Shown here piece by piece: positions 9,393 to 17,076 of a stretch of 19,441 nt of DNA. Location of the stretch: the NCBI GenBank assembly GCA_964390645.1, contig CAYMLL010000133.1:1-19441 (forward strand), given 5' to 3'. The stretch's first letter is position 1. Each line of letters begins with the position of its first letter. This stretch comes from CAYMLL01 sp964390645. GTDB taxonomy: Bacteria > Planctomycetota > UBA8108. A program made the position numbers and the translations under genes. Under the pieces are notes generated by a model that saw only the letters and a list, made by a program, of their open reading frames with translations, did no database searches and had not been told where the DNA came from.

Positions 9393-11600
9393 ATGCACAC
9401 TTCTCGCCTCCTCCACTGCGTCGCTCTCCTCGTCTTGCTGACGCCGGCTCTCCTCGGCGAAGTCGTGCTCCCCAGCGTCTTCGGCAGCCACATGGTCCTT
9501 CAGCGCGGCAAGCCGCTGACGGTCTGGGGAACCGCGGATGCCGGTGAGAAGGTTTCCGTCGAGATCGCGGGCCGGCGTGTGAAAGCTCTCGCCGACGCGC
9601 GCGGCGAGTGGTCCGTGACCTTGCCGGAGATGGTTGCCGGAGGTCCGCACACGCTGACGGTGGCCGGCGAGAACAGAATCGAGCTCGAGGACGTCTTCGT
9701 CGGCGAGGTGTGGATCGGTTCCGGTCAGTCGAACATGCAGTGGAGCGTCGCGGCGTCGAAGGATGCGGCGAAGGAGCGCGCCGCGGCGAATCACCCCCGG
9801 GTCCGGCTCTTCCTGGTGCCGAACGTCCTCAGCGGGCTGCCCAATCGCGACGTCAAGGCCCGGTGGACGGAGTGCGGCCCGGGGACGATCTCGCCGTTCT
9901 CGGCGGTGCTCTACTTCTTCGGCCGTCATCTCCACCGAGAGCTCGACGTTCCCGTCGGACTGATAGCGTCAGCGTGGGGCGGCTCACGTATCGAGCCGTG
10001 GACTCCACCCCCCGGGTTCGCGGGCGTCGAGGAGCTGGAGAGCATCCGCGACGACGTGCGCACCAGGCAGCTCGAGTACCTCGACGCCGTCGGGACGCGA
10101 ATCCGAGCGTTGCCGACTCCTCGCGCCGACCTTGCGGCGTGGTTGCCGCTCGCGAAGGCTGCGGCGGCGAGGGACCAGGTCCTTCCCGCCGCCCCGGCGT
10201 TCGGCTGGCCGCCGCACCCGCTCGCCGGCTGGCCGACCGCGACGAGCATGTTCAACGCGATGATTCACCCGCTCGTGCCGTTCGCGGTTCGCGGGGCGAT
10301 CTGGTACCAGGGGGAGTCGAACCTCGGCGAGGGAATGCTCTACGCGCACAAGACGCGCGCGCTCGTGGAGGGCTGGCGGAAGGTCTGGGGCGACGACGCG
10401 CTGTCGTTCTACTGGGCACAGCTCGCTCCGTTCAACTACGGAGGCGACGGGCGTCGTCTGCCGCAGATCTGGGAGGCGCAGCAGGCCGCAACGTCGATCC
10501 CGCGCACTGGCATGGCGGTGATCACGGATATCGGCAACCTCGGCGATATTCACCCTCGCAACAAGCAGGAGGTCGGACGGCGTCTGGCGCTGATCGCGCT
10601 CGCAAAGGACTACGGGCGAGACATCGTTCATAGCGGCCCGATCTACCGGTCGATGAGGATCGAGGGGCGCCGGGTGCGTGTGAGCTTCGACCACACCGGC
10701 TCGGGGCTCTCGTCCCGGGACGGTGAGCCGTTGAGCCGTTTCGAGATCGCGGGCGGTGGCGAGTTCGTGCCGGGGCAGGCGGTGATCGACGGGGACACCG
10801 TCGTCGTCTGGAGCGATCGGGTCGCGGCGCCGACCGCGGTTCGATTTGCGTGGGACCAGCTTTCGGAGCCGAACCTGCAGAACCACGAGGGGCTCCAGGC
10901 CTGTCCATTTCGCACCTACAGCACGCCGCCGTCGATCTCCGGCAAGCGGCTCTTCGTCAGCGGCTCCAGGGTGGAGATCGCCTGCGTCGAGTCGGACGGG
11001 GAGATCCGCTACACGATCGACGGCACGGAGCCGACGGCGTCGTCGCCGAGGTACGGTGGGCCGATTCCGGTGACGGGGACCGCGACTGTCCGCGCGCGCT
11101 TCTTTCGCCGCGGCGGCATCCTCAGCACGGTGACGCAGGCCACCTTCACGAAGGTCGAGCCGCGTCGGCACGCCGGCAAGACGCTGGTGCCAGGTCTGCG
11201 CTACGAGTACTACGAGGGCCAGTGGGGAAAGCTGCCGGACTTCGATGGCATCGAGGCGGTGAAGCGCGGATCGGTCGACGAGATCACCTTGTCCCCCCGG
11301 CGCCGTGACGATCACTTCGGTCTTCGGTTCACGGGCTATGTCGAGATCGAGAAGGCGGGTCGCTACACGTTCCAGTGCGAGAGCGACGACGGCAGCAGGA
11401 TCCGTGTCGACGGCAAGGCTATCGTCAACGTCGACGGCGTGCATCCGGTCGTCTCGAAGCAGCAGACGATCGATCTCGAGACCGGACTGCACGAGGTCGT
11501 CGTCGACTACTTCGAGCTCGCCGGAGGCGAGTGGCTGCGCGCCCGGTACTCTCGAGAGGGAGGAACGCTGGAGGCGATTCCGTTCTGGTGTGAGGAGTAG
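9393..11600 (+). CDS. Secreted sialate O-acetylesterase-like SGNH esterase with CHB_HEX_C-like and PA14-like C-terminal domains
   Basis: A 735-residue exported esterase. A Sec signal peptide (residues 1 to about 22) is followed by the N-terminal beta-domain common to this family (VFGSHMVLQRGKPLTVWG). The SGNH/SASA core contains IGSGQSNMQW with nucleophile serine 113, IWYQGESN, and GDIHPRNKQEVGRR with candidate catalytic histidine 387. Two extra modules follow. Residues about 509-586 resemble the chitobiase/beta-hexosaminidase C-terminal domain (IRYTIDGTEPTASSPRY), and about 596-733 resemble PA14 (LRYEYYEGQWGKLPDF, CESDDGSRIRVDGKAIV). Such add-ons usually bind or position carbohydrate. Family members remove acetyl groups from glycans, but planctomycete paralogues are mostly uncharacterised, so sialic acid is not implied. 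The start has AGGAG seven nucleotides ahead of the ATG. The gene stands alone between a divergent oxidoreductase and a terminator-like hairpin. Confidence 0.92.
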   Translation: MHTSRLLHCVALLVLLTPALLGEVVLPSVFGSHMVLQRGKPLTVWGTADAGEKVSVEIAGRRVKALADARGEWSVTLPEMVAGGPHTLTVAGENRIELEDVFVGEVWIGSGQSNMQWSVAASKDAAKERAAANHPRVRLFLVPNVLSGLPNRDVKARWTECGPGTISPFSAVLYFFGRHLHRELDVPVGLIASAWGGSRIEPWTPPPGFAGVEELESIRDDVRTRQLEYLDAVGTRIRALPTPRADLAAWLPLAKAAAARDQVLPAAPAFGWPPHPLAGWPTATSMFNAMIHPLVPFAVRGAIWYQGESNLGEGMLYAHKTRALVEGWRKVWGDDALSFYWAQLAPFNYGGDGRRLPQIWEAQQAATSIPRTGMAVITDIGNLGDIHPRNKQEVGRRLALIALAKDYGRDIVHSGPIYRSMRIEGRRVRVSFDHTGSGLSSRDGEPLSRFEIAGGGEFVPGQAVIDGDTVVVWSDRVAAPTAVRFAWDQLSEPNLQNHEGLQACPFRTYSTPPSISGKRLFVSGSRVEIACVESDGEIRYTIDGTEPTASSPRYGGPIPVTGTATVRARFFRRGGILSTVTQATFTKVEPRRHAGKTLVPGLRYEYYEGQWGKLPDFDGIEAVKRGSVDEITLSPRRRDDHFGLRFTGYVEIEKAGRYTFQCESDDGSRIRVDGKAIVNVDGVHPVVSKQQTIDLETGLHEVVVDYFELAGGEWLRARYSREGGTLEAIPFWCEE

Positions 11601-11707
11601 GGTCGCGGGAGTGGAGCGAGCGGCCGCATCACGACGGCGTCCACGGAAGATAACAAGAGGCGCAGGGTTCGGAGATCGGGCCGGGCACCGCTCGACGGGA
11701 GGCACCG

Positions 11708-11736
11708 GGCGGAGGACATCCGCCGTTCCCTTTCTT
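11708..11736 (+). terminator. Intrinsic terminator-like hairpin
   Basis: A GGCGGA / TCCGCC stem (11708-11713 with 11719-11724) has a five-base loop and is followed by a pyrimidine-rich GTTCCCTTTCTT. It lies 108 nt after the esterase stop and just before the promoter candidate of the next gene. The stem is short, so confidence is moderate. Confidence 0.45.
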
Positions 11737-11763
11737 GATCTTCGTCGACGGCCGTCGAACAAT
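11735..11763 (+). promoter_or_regulatory. Putative promoter for the DUF1592-type gene
   Basis: TTGATC (11735-11740), a 17-nt spacer, then AACAAT (11758-11763). The layout resembles the candidate upstream of 944. The predicted transcription start falls within a few bases of the ATG at 11772, so the message would be nearly leaderless if this is right. Confidence 0.35.
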
Positions 11764-11771
11764 GGGAACTC

Positions 11772-13879
11772 ATGAGCTACCGTGCCCACCTTGTCATCGT
11801 TCTTGGTCTGGTCGGCGTCCCCGCGGCGGCGCTCGCTGATGTGGAGTCCGTCCTTCCGGTGCTCGAGCGGTACTGCGTTCGCTGTCACAAGGGCGCCAAG
11901 CCGAAGGGCAAGGTCTCTCTCGACAAGCTGAAGACGAAGCAGCTCTTCCTCGACGACCTCGGCACGACGCGCAAGATTCTCGAGGTCCTCGAGTCAGGGG
12001 ACATGCCGCCCGAGAAGGAGAAGCAGCCACCCGCCGCGTCGCGGACGACGGTTGCCCGGGAGCTCCGCGTCTGGGTGGAGGAGCACCTCGCGGCGTCGGT
12101 GAGCCTGCCGCCGATCGTCATGCGGCGGCTCAACCGCTACGAGTACAGCAACGCGGTTCGCGACCTGCTCTCCCTGAAGGGAGACCTGTACCCTCTGCCG
12201 GAAAAGTGCATCCGCTCGGATCGTCCCTACTTCGACCCGGCCTCGGGTCGCTTTCCCGACGTGGTGCGGGTCGGCAATCGTCCACTCGGCAAGTTCCAGG
12301 TCGAGCGCCAGATTCTCACCGGTGTCGTGCCCTTCGCGATCGATCTGCAGTCCGAGCACGGCTTCAACAACCGGGGCGACGAGCTCAGCATCTCGCCGAT
12401 CCTGCTCGAGGCCTTTCTGGAGCTCGGCCGCTCCATCATGGAGAGTCCGCAGCTCGAGAGCTACTGCGAGAAGCACGCGGCGATCTTCACCGCCCCGTCG
12501 GGGGAGCAGGCGGACGCGGACGAGAAGACGGTGCGCGCGAACGTCGAGCTGGCCGCGACGCGTCTTCGCTCGCTCCTGGGCCGCGCCTTTCGTGCCCCGG
12601 TCGATGACGAGACTCACCAGCGCTACGTGACGTTCTTCGATCGCGGCTACCGATCGACCCGGTCGTTCTCCCGCGCGATGAAACAGGCCGTCGCCGCCGT
12701 GCTCGCGTCGCCACGGTTCATCTACATCGTGGAGAGCAAGAAGGACGTCGACGGTGTCGAGATGATCACCGACCACGAGCTCGCGACGCGGCTCTCGTTC
12801 TTTCTCTGGAGCACCATTCCCGACGAGACGCTCCTCGATCTCGCGAGGAAGGGCAAGCTGAGCGAGCCGGACGTGCTCGAGGCGCAGGTGCGGCGTATGC
12901 TCCGCGACCGGCGCTCGAAGGCCCTGGCGGAGAGCTTCGCACGCCAGTGGCTGCGCCTCGATCAGCTGATCACGGCGGTGCCGGACGAGCGGCGTTTTCC
13001 GACCTACTACTCGCGCATCGGATGCGAGTACTGGAAGTTCGGCCTGCAGACAATGATCGAGCCCCTGCTCCTCTTCGAGAGCATCCTCGTCGAGGACCGC
13101 CCGGTGTTCCTCCTCGTCGACTCGGACTACAGCTACCGCTCCGACGAGCTGCAGCACTGGTACTCGAGCCCGGACCCCTTCGGCAAGAAGGGTGAAAGTG
13201 GGCGTTTCAACACGAATCAGCAGGTCTTCAAGCGCCGCGAGCTCGGCAGCCGCCGCGAAGGTGGGGTGATCACGTGCGCAGCCGTCATGACGATGACCTC
13301 TGCGCCTCTGCGGACGAGCCCGATCGTGCGGGGTGCGTGGGTCGCGACCGTCATCTTTCACCGGCCGCCGCCCCCTCCTCCCGACGACGTTCCGGAGATC
13401 GAGGCGGACGACGTGGTGATCGAGGCGCGGGGGCTGACGCTGCGCGAGAGGCTCGTGGAGCACCAGGAGAACAACGCGTGCGTCACGTGCCACTCGAAGA
13501 TCGACCCGCTCGGCTTCGCGCTGGAGAACTACGACGCCGTCGGTCGCTGGCGTGATCGCTACCGCTCCGGAAAGCCGATCGACACGAGCGGAAAGATCTT
13601 CGGGACGCAGGCGTTTCACGATATCGTCAGCTTCAAGGATGCGGTGCTCGCGAAGCCCGAGCGTTTTCTGAGGGCCTTCTCGGAGCACCTGCTGTCGTAT
13701 GCTCTCGGAAGAAGGCTCACCCTCCGTGATGAGCCCGCGGTGGGCGAGGTCGTCCGCCGCGCGACAGCGGATGGCGGTCGATTCTCGACGCTGGTGGTCG
13801 CGGTCGCGACGAGCCGGCCGTTTCTCCACAAGTCGGATCAGGCGCCGGGGGACCGGGAAGCCCCGGAAGATGCGGAGAC
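11772..13879 (+). CDS. Diheme cytochrome-type DUF1592/DUF1588/DUF1585 protein (3' end in scaffold gap)
   Basis: About 702 residues are readable before the N gap, close to full length for the family; the stop codon is not visible. A Sec signal peptide ends near ALA-DV (residue 22). The Planctomycete cytochrome C domain (PSCyt1) follows with heme motif CVRCH at 35-39. The remaining blocks keep the usual order: DUF1587 (RLNRYEYSNAVRDLL, about 119), DUF1595 (about 265), DUF1592 (ELATRLSFFLWSTIPDETL, about 336), DUF1588 (RTSPIVRGAWV and a proline run, about 510-545) with a second heme motif CVTCH at 570-574 followed by KIDPLGFALENYD, and DUF1585 to the end. The protein is thus a likely exported diheme c-type cytochrome fusion. 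Its biochemical role is not established. It is nearly always paired with a DUF1552 gene, as here. The last residues before the gap (after SRPFLHKSD) may be unreliable. Confidence 0.9.
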
Positions 13880-13889
13880 NNNNNNNNNN
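13880..13889. other. Scaffold gap (10 N) at a gene junction
   Basis: Ten N fall between the end of the DUF1592-type gene and the start of the DUF1552 gene, hiding the stop codon of the first and perhaps the start of the second. An ATG at 13870 preceded by CCGGAAG could be the true start of the DUF1552 gene if the gap length is not exactly ten. Confidence 0.95.
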
Positions 13890-13891
13890 CC

Positions 13892-15187
13892 TTGCGGCAC
13901 AGGAACCTCTCGAGACGGACCTTTCTGCGCGGGTGTGGCGCGACGATCGCCCTTCCCATGCTCGAGATCATGGGCAAGACGGGTGTCGCCGCCGCCGCCG
14001 ACGACGCGCCGCGGAGGGCCGCGTTCTTCTACATCCCGAACGGCGTTGTCCAGCGCTCCTGGCATCCGAAGGAGACGGGCAAGGGGTTCGCGCTCAGTCC
14101 GACCCTCGAGCCGCTCTCGAAGATGCGCGAGAAGATCTCGCTGTTCACGAAGCTCGACCGCATCAAGGTGCCCGGCACTGACGGCCACGCTCAGGCGGGC
14201 ACTTGCTGGATCAGCAGCGCCGCTCCGGACGAGCTCTCGCCGGCGGGCTATCCGCTGAGACGCACGATCGACCAGATCATCGCCGCCGAGGTCGGACACC
14301 GGACGCCGTTCCGGTCGCTCGAGCTCAGCTGCAACAGCTTCCAGGACAACAAGGAGTCGGTCTACTTCGACAACATCTCCTGGTACGGCCACGGTCACGT
14401 CGCTCGCTCCATGCGTGATCCGCGCAAGATCTTCGCGCGCCTCTTCAACGTCGACAAGCAGGATAACGCGCGCAGTGTGCTCGACCTCGTTCTGCAGGAT
14501 GCCAGGTCGCTCGAGCGCCGGCTGGGCCGTCTCGATCGTCGCAAGCTGGACGAGTACAAGGACTCCATCCGCGCGGTCGAGAAGCAGATCCTCCGCATGG
14601 GGAGCCGCGAGGAGAGGATCGAGGCTCTCGAGCTCGAGAAGCCGACCGAGCCCTACGTGGCGATGCGCCGCGACGAGTACATCCAGGTCATCGGTGACCT
14701 GATGATTCTCGCGTTCCGGGCCGACCTCACCCGGGTCGCGTCGATCATGGTCGCACCGGAGCGCTGGGGCAGTCCGCAGCTCGTCGAGGGAGTGTCCGGA
14801 CGGCCGATCGTCCATCACAGCATGACGCACGGGCAGGGCAACGAGAAGGTGAAGAAGGAGCTAGAGCTCCTCGACCGCTTCCACGTCACGCAGTACGCTC
14901 GCCTGGTCGAGAAGATGGACTCTATCCGTGAAGGGGAGCGAAGCCTGCTCGACAGCTCTCTGTTCCTTCTCGGCTCCGGCCTCTCGAGCGGGCGAACCCA
15001 CGTTTGCAGCGATCTGCCGACCGTCATCGCGGGCAGCGGCGGGGGCGTCATCGAGACGGGTCGTCACGATCGCCATTCGGACGGCACCCCGATCGCGAAT
15101 CTCTGGCTCTCGCTGGTGCGGACGTTCGGCGTCGAGGCCGATCGCATCGGGGACAGCACGGGGCCGCTGAAGGGATTTCGCGCCTGA
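13892..15187 (+). CDS. Tat-exported DUF1552 protein (5' end uncertain, next to scaffold gap)
   Basis: About 431 residues matching DUF1552 (PF07586). The N-terminus has a twin-arginine signal (NLSRRTFLRGCGATIALPML). The conserved body follows: RAAFFYIPNGV, a WHP block, LFTKLDRI, GTDGHAQAGTCWIS, then MTHGQGN and the C-terminal SGLSSGRTHVCSDLP with HSDGTPIANLW near the end. The function of DUF1552 is not known, and its partner is the diheme DUF1592-type protein just upstream. The two genes almost always travel together in Planctomycetota and relatives, suggesting an exported redox complex (inference). TTG at 13892 is only the first possible start after the N gap; an ATG inside or before the gap (for example at 13870) is more likely. 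A structured, terminator-like region begins immediately after the stop codon. Confidence 0.9.
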   Translation: MRHRNLSRRTFLRGCGATIALPMLEIMGKTGVAAAADDAPRRAAFFYIPNGVVQRSWHPKETGKGFALSPTLEPLSKMREKISLFTKLDRIKVPGTDGHAQAGTCWISSAAPDELSPAGYPLRRTIDQIIAAEVGHRTPFRSLELSCNSFQDNKESVYFDNISWYGHGHVARSMRDPRKIFARLFNVDKQDNARSVLDLVLQDARSLERRLGRLDRRKLDEYKDSIRAVEKQILRMGSREERIEALELEKPTEPYVAMRRDEYIQVIGDLMILAFRADLTRVASIMVAPERWGSPQLVEGVSGRPIVHHSMTHGQGNEKVKKELELLDRFHVTQYARLVEKMDSIREGERSLLDSSLFLLGSGLSSGRTHVCSDLPTVIAGSGGGVIETGRHDRHSDGTPIANLWLSLVRTFGVEADRIGDSTGPLKGFRA

Positions 15188-15229
15188 GGGTCGGCGCCGA
15201 ACGCTTCGAAGCATCCGTGCCGCCGATCC
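15188..15229 (+). terminator. Hairpin directly after the DUF1552 stop codon
   Basis: GGGTCGGCG (15188-15196) pairs with CGCCGATCC (15221-15229) in a nine-pair stem with one G-T wobble. The 24-nt loop contains the palindrome GCTTCGAAGC (15203-15212). There is no T tract, so it could end transcription or protect the 3' end. Confidence 0.35.
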
Positions 15230-15272
15230 GGGGTTGGTCGTCCTGCGGCGTGATGTGGCACGTTACCTTCAG

Positions 15273-15278
15273 TATCAT
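15273..15278 (+). promoter_or_regulatory. Possible -10 box (TATCAT) for the DUF1080 gene
   Basis: TATCAT matches the -10 consensus at 5 of 6 positions and lies 61 nt upstream of the ATG at 15339, after the hairpin that follows the DUF1552 gene. No good -35 hexamer is visible at the usual distance. Confidence 0.22.
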
Positions 15279-15338
15279 GGTCCCTCCTGGATGACCCCCT
15301 TCGCTGCATCGCAGCAGGCTCTGAACACGAGGAATGGC

Positions 15339-16583
15339 ATGACTCACACTGGCGCCTCCCTGGCGACGCTCGGCTTCGCCGTCTGCATCGTCCTCTCCGC
15401 TGCCGCGTTCGCTGACGACCCGCAGAAGGACGGCTGGGTATCGCTCTTCAACGGCCGGGACCTGAAGGGCTGGACGCAGCGCAACGGCACGGCGACCTAC
15501 CGCATCGAGGGCGGAGCGATCGTCGGCAAGACGAAGGACGGCAGCCCGAACTCCTTCCTCTGCACCGACAAGCTCTACGACGACTTCGAGCTCGTCTTCG
15601 AGGTCAAGGTCGACGATCGACTGAACTCCGGCGTGCAGATTCGCTCGCAGACGCGCGGCGGTCCGACGGGACGCGTCAACGGGCCGCAGGTGGAGATCGA
15701 GGCCAGCGGCGCGAACGGCGCCGAGGCCGGCTACGTCTACGGTGAGGCGGCGGGCGGCTGGATGACCGCGAAGGAGCATCTCCGCAAGCACAAGCACTTC
15801 GAGGACGGCGAGTGGAACCACTACCGAGTGCTCGCTTCGGGGGCGACAATTCAGGTGTGGATCAACGGTGTGCTGATCTCCGACCTCGTCGACGAGGCGA
15901 AGCTGAAGTCGCATCCGAAGGGCTTCATCGGCCTTCAGGTACACGGCATCGGCAGGAACCAGGGGCCTTACGAGGTGTCCTGGCGCAACCTGAAGATCCG
16001 TGAGCTCGCGAAGAGCGACGACGGATGGACTTCGCTCTACAACGGCAAGAATCTCGCGGGCTGGCGGACGACCGGAAACTGGCTGCCGCAGAAGGACGGG
16101 TCGCTGCTGATCCAGCCGCGTCCCGGCGAGAGGGGCTGGCAGCGCTACGGCGCGTACCTGTGGAGCGACAGGAAGTACGCGGACTTCACGCTCGATGTCG
16201 AGTACGCCTACCCGAAGGGAGGAAACAGCGGCGTCTTCTTCCGCGTCGGCGACCTGAAGAGTCCGGTGGACACGGGCATCGAGTGTCAGATCCTCGACTC
16301 GACGGGCAAGAAGGGCAAGATGACGCACCACGACCACGGCGGCATCATCCGTACGATCGGCGCGTCGAGAAACATGTCGAGGAAGCCCGGGGAGTGGAAC
16401 CGCATGACGATCAACTGCGCCGGGAGTCTGCTCCGGGTTCGGCTCAACGGCGAGCAGATCGTCGAGGTGCGGCTCGACGAGTCGGCGGTGAAGGACCGTC
16501 CACCGATCGGGCACGTCGGTCTGCAGGACCACGGCGAGCCGAACGATATCCGGTTCCGCAACGTCCGCATCAAGGAGCGCTGA
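15339..16583 (+). CDS. Secreted tandem DUF1080 protein (3-keto-disaccharide hydrolase-like)
   Basis: A 414-residue exported protein with two DUF1080 domains (PF06439, also called 3-keto-disaccharide hydrolase; concanavalin-like fold). A Sec signal peptide ends near FA-DD (residue 25). Domain 1 (about 30-225) begins DGWVSLFNGRDLKGW and contains LNSGVQIRSQ and GPQVEIEA. Domain 2 (about 227-414) begins DDGWTSLYNGKNLAGW and contains GGNSGVFFRVGD and TGIECQILD. Each has the paired NSG-F/Q and E-Q/E core strands of the family. Characterised relatives cleave glycosides already oxidised at C3, which would fit the nearby Gfo/Idh/MocA oxidoreductases; that link is inference. ATG 15339 is chosen because GAGGA lies five nucleotides ahead and the signal peptide starts there. 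In-frame ATG 15291 lacks a ribosome site and would add sixteen non-signal residues. Confidence 0.92.
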   Translation: MTHTGASLATLGFAVCIVLSAAAFADDPQKDGWVSLFNGRDLKGWTQRNGTATYRIEGGAIVGKTKDGSPNSFLCTDKLYDDFELVFEVKVDDRLNSGVQIRSQTRGGPTGRVNGPQVEIEASGANGAEAGYVYGEAAGGWMTAKEHLRKHKHFEDGEWNHYRVLASGATIQVWINGVLISDLVDEAKLKSHPKGFIGLQVHGIGRNQGPYEVSWRNLKIRELAKSDDGWTSLYNGKNLAGWRTTGNWLPQKDGSLLIQPRPGERGWQRYGAYLWSDRKYADFTLDVEYAYPKGGNSGVFFRVGDLKSPVDTGIECQILDSTGKKGKMTHHDHGGIIRTIGASRNMSRKPGEWNRMTINCAGSLLRVRLNGEQIVEVRLDESAVKDRPPIGHVGLQDHGEPNDIRFRNVRIKER

Positions 16584-16587
16584 TTCT

Positions 16588-16616
16588 GACGGGGCTCAAC
16601 AGCCGTCGGCTCCGTC
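16588..16616 (+). terminator. Hairpin four bases after the DUF1080 stop codon
   Basis: GACGGGGC (16588-16595) pairs with GCTCCGTC (16609-16616), eight pairs including one G-T wobble, with a 13-nt loop. No T tract follows. The position right after the stop, as for the DUF1552 gene, suggests a terminator or 3'-end element. Confidence 0.35.
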
Positions 16617-16996
16617 CCGCGGGGATTCCGAGAACGATGCCGTGACGGCGCGTCGTCGGTGTCGAAGGGGTACCGCGAGTGGCTTGCAGGGCTCGTAGAC
16701 ACACCCGTGTCCGGGATCTTCGTCAACGCCGACGATCTTCGCTGGTGTCTGCGCGAGCTGCGTCGCGGTCGTCTGCTGCGCACGCCGGCGAGCCGCCTCG
16801 GGGGCACGGGAGCTGCTGCGAGGGAGCCTCGACCTCGAGGGGACGCGCTCCCGGAGTCCGGCGAGGTTCGGCAGCGACTGCCCGGTGCTCGTCTGTCGAC
16901 GGCGTCGTTCGCTGCCCGCGTCCTGACCGGATCCGGGTGCGATGACGCCCGAGATCCGATGTCCCGGCACGCTGTTCCCCGTCGATTCATCTCGGT
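16617..16996. other. Non-coding stretch without a recognised gene
   Basis: This lies between the hairpin after the DUF1080 gene and the promoter candidate of the cyclase-like gene. One plus-strand open frame (GTG at 16659, 143 codons, ending at 17090) crosses it, and there are minus-strand frames too. None shows a recognised domain, signal peptide or ribosome site. I see no tRNA, repeat array or transposase remnant here. The base composition stays GC-rich, like the surrounding genes. Confidence 0.5.
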
Positions 16997-17002
16997 TATG
17001 AT
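16997..17002 (+). promoter_or_regulatory. Possible -10 box (TATGAT) for the cyclase-like gene
   Basis: TATGAT matches the -10 consensus at 5 of 6 positions inside a short AT-rich island (GGTTATGATAAC), about 75 nt before the ATG at 17077. The -35 region is weak. Confidence 0.3.
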
Positions 17003-17076
17003 AACGGCCTCCCATGACCGACAACGCGGGGTCGCCTGTCCCGAACCGCGAGACCTGACTCTCCGAAGGAGCCAGA

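Noticed and set aside
8012..9547. 511-codon plus-strand open frame opposite the second oxidoreductase
   Set aside because: It is a shadow that runs into the divergent intergenic region. The minus strand carries a complete Gfo/Idh/MocA protein with a good ribosome site.
9984..13829. Long minus-strand open frames (634 and 611 codons) antisense to the esterase and DUF1592 genes
   Set aside because: Same high-GC shadow effect. Both lie opposite genes with intact catalytic or heme motifs.
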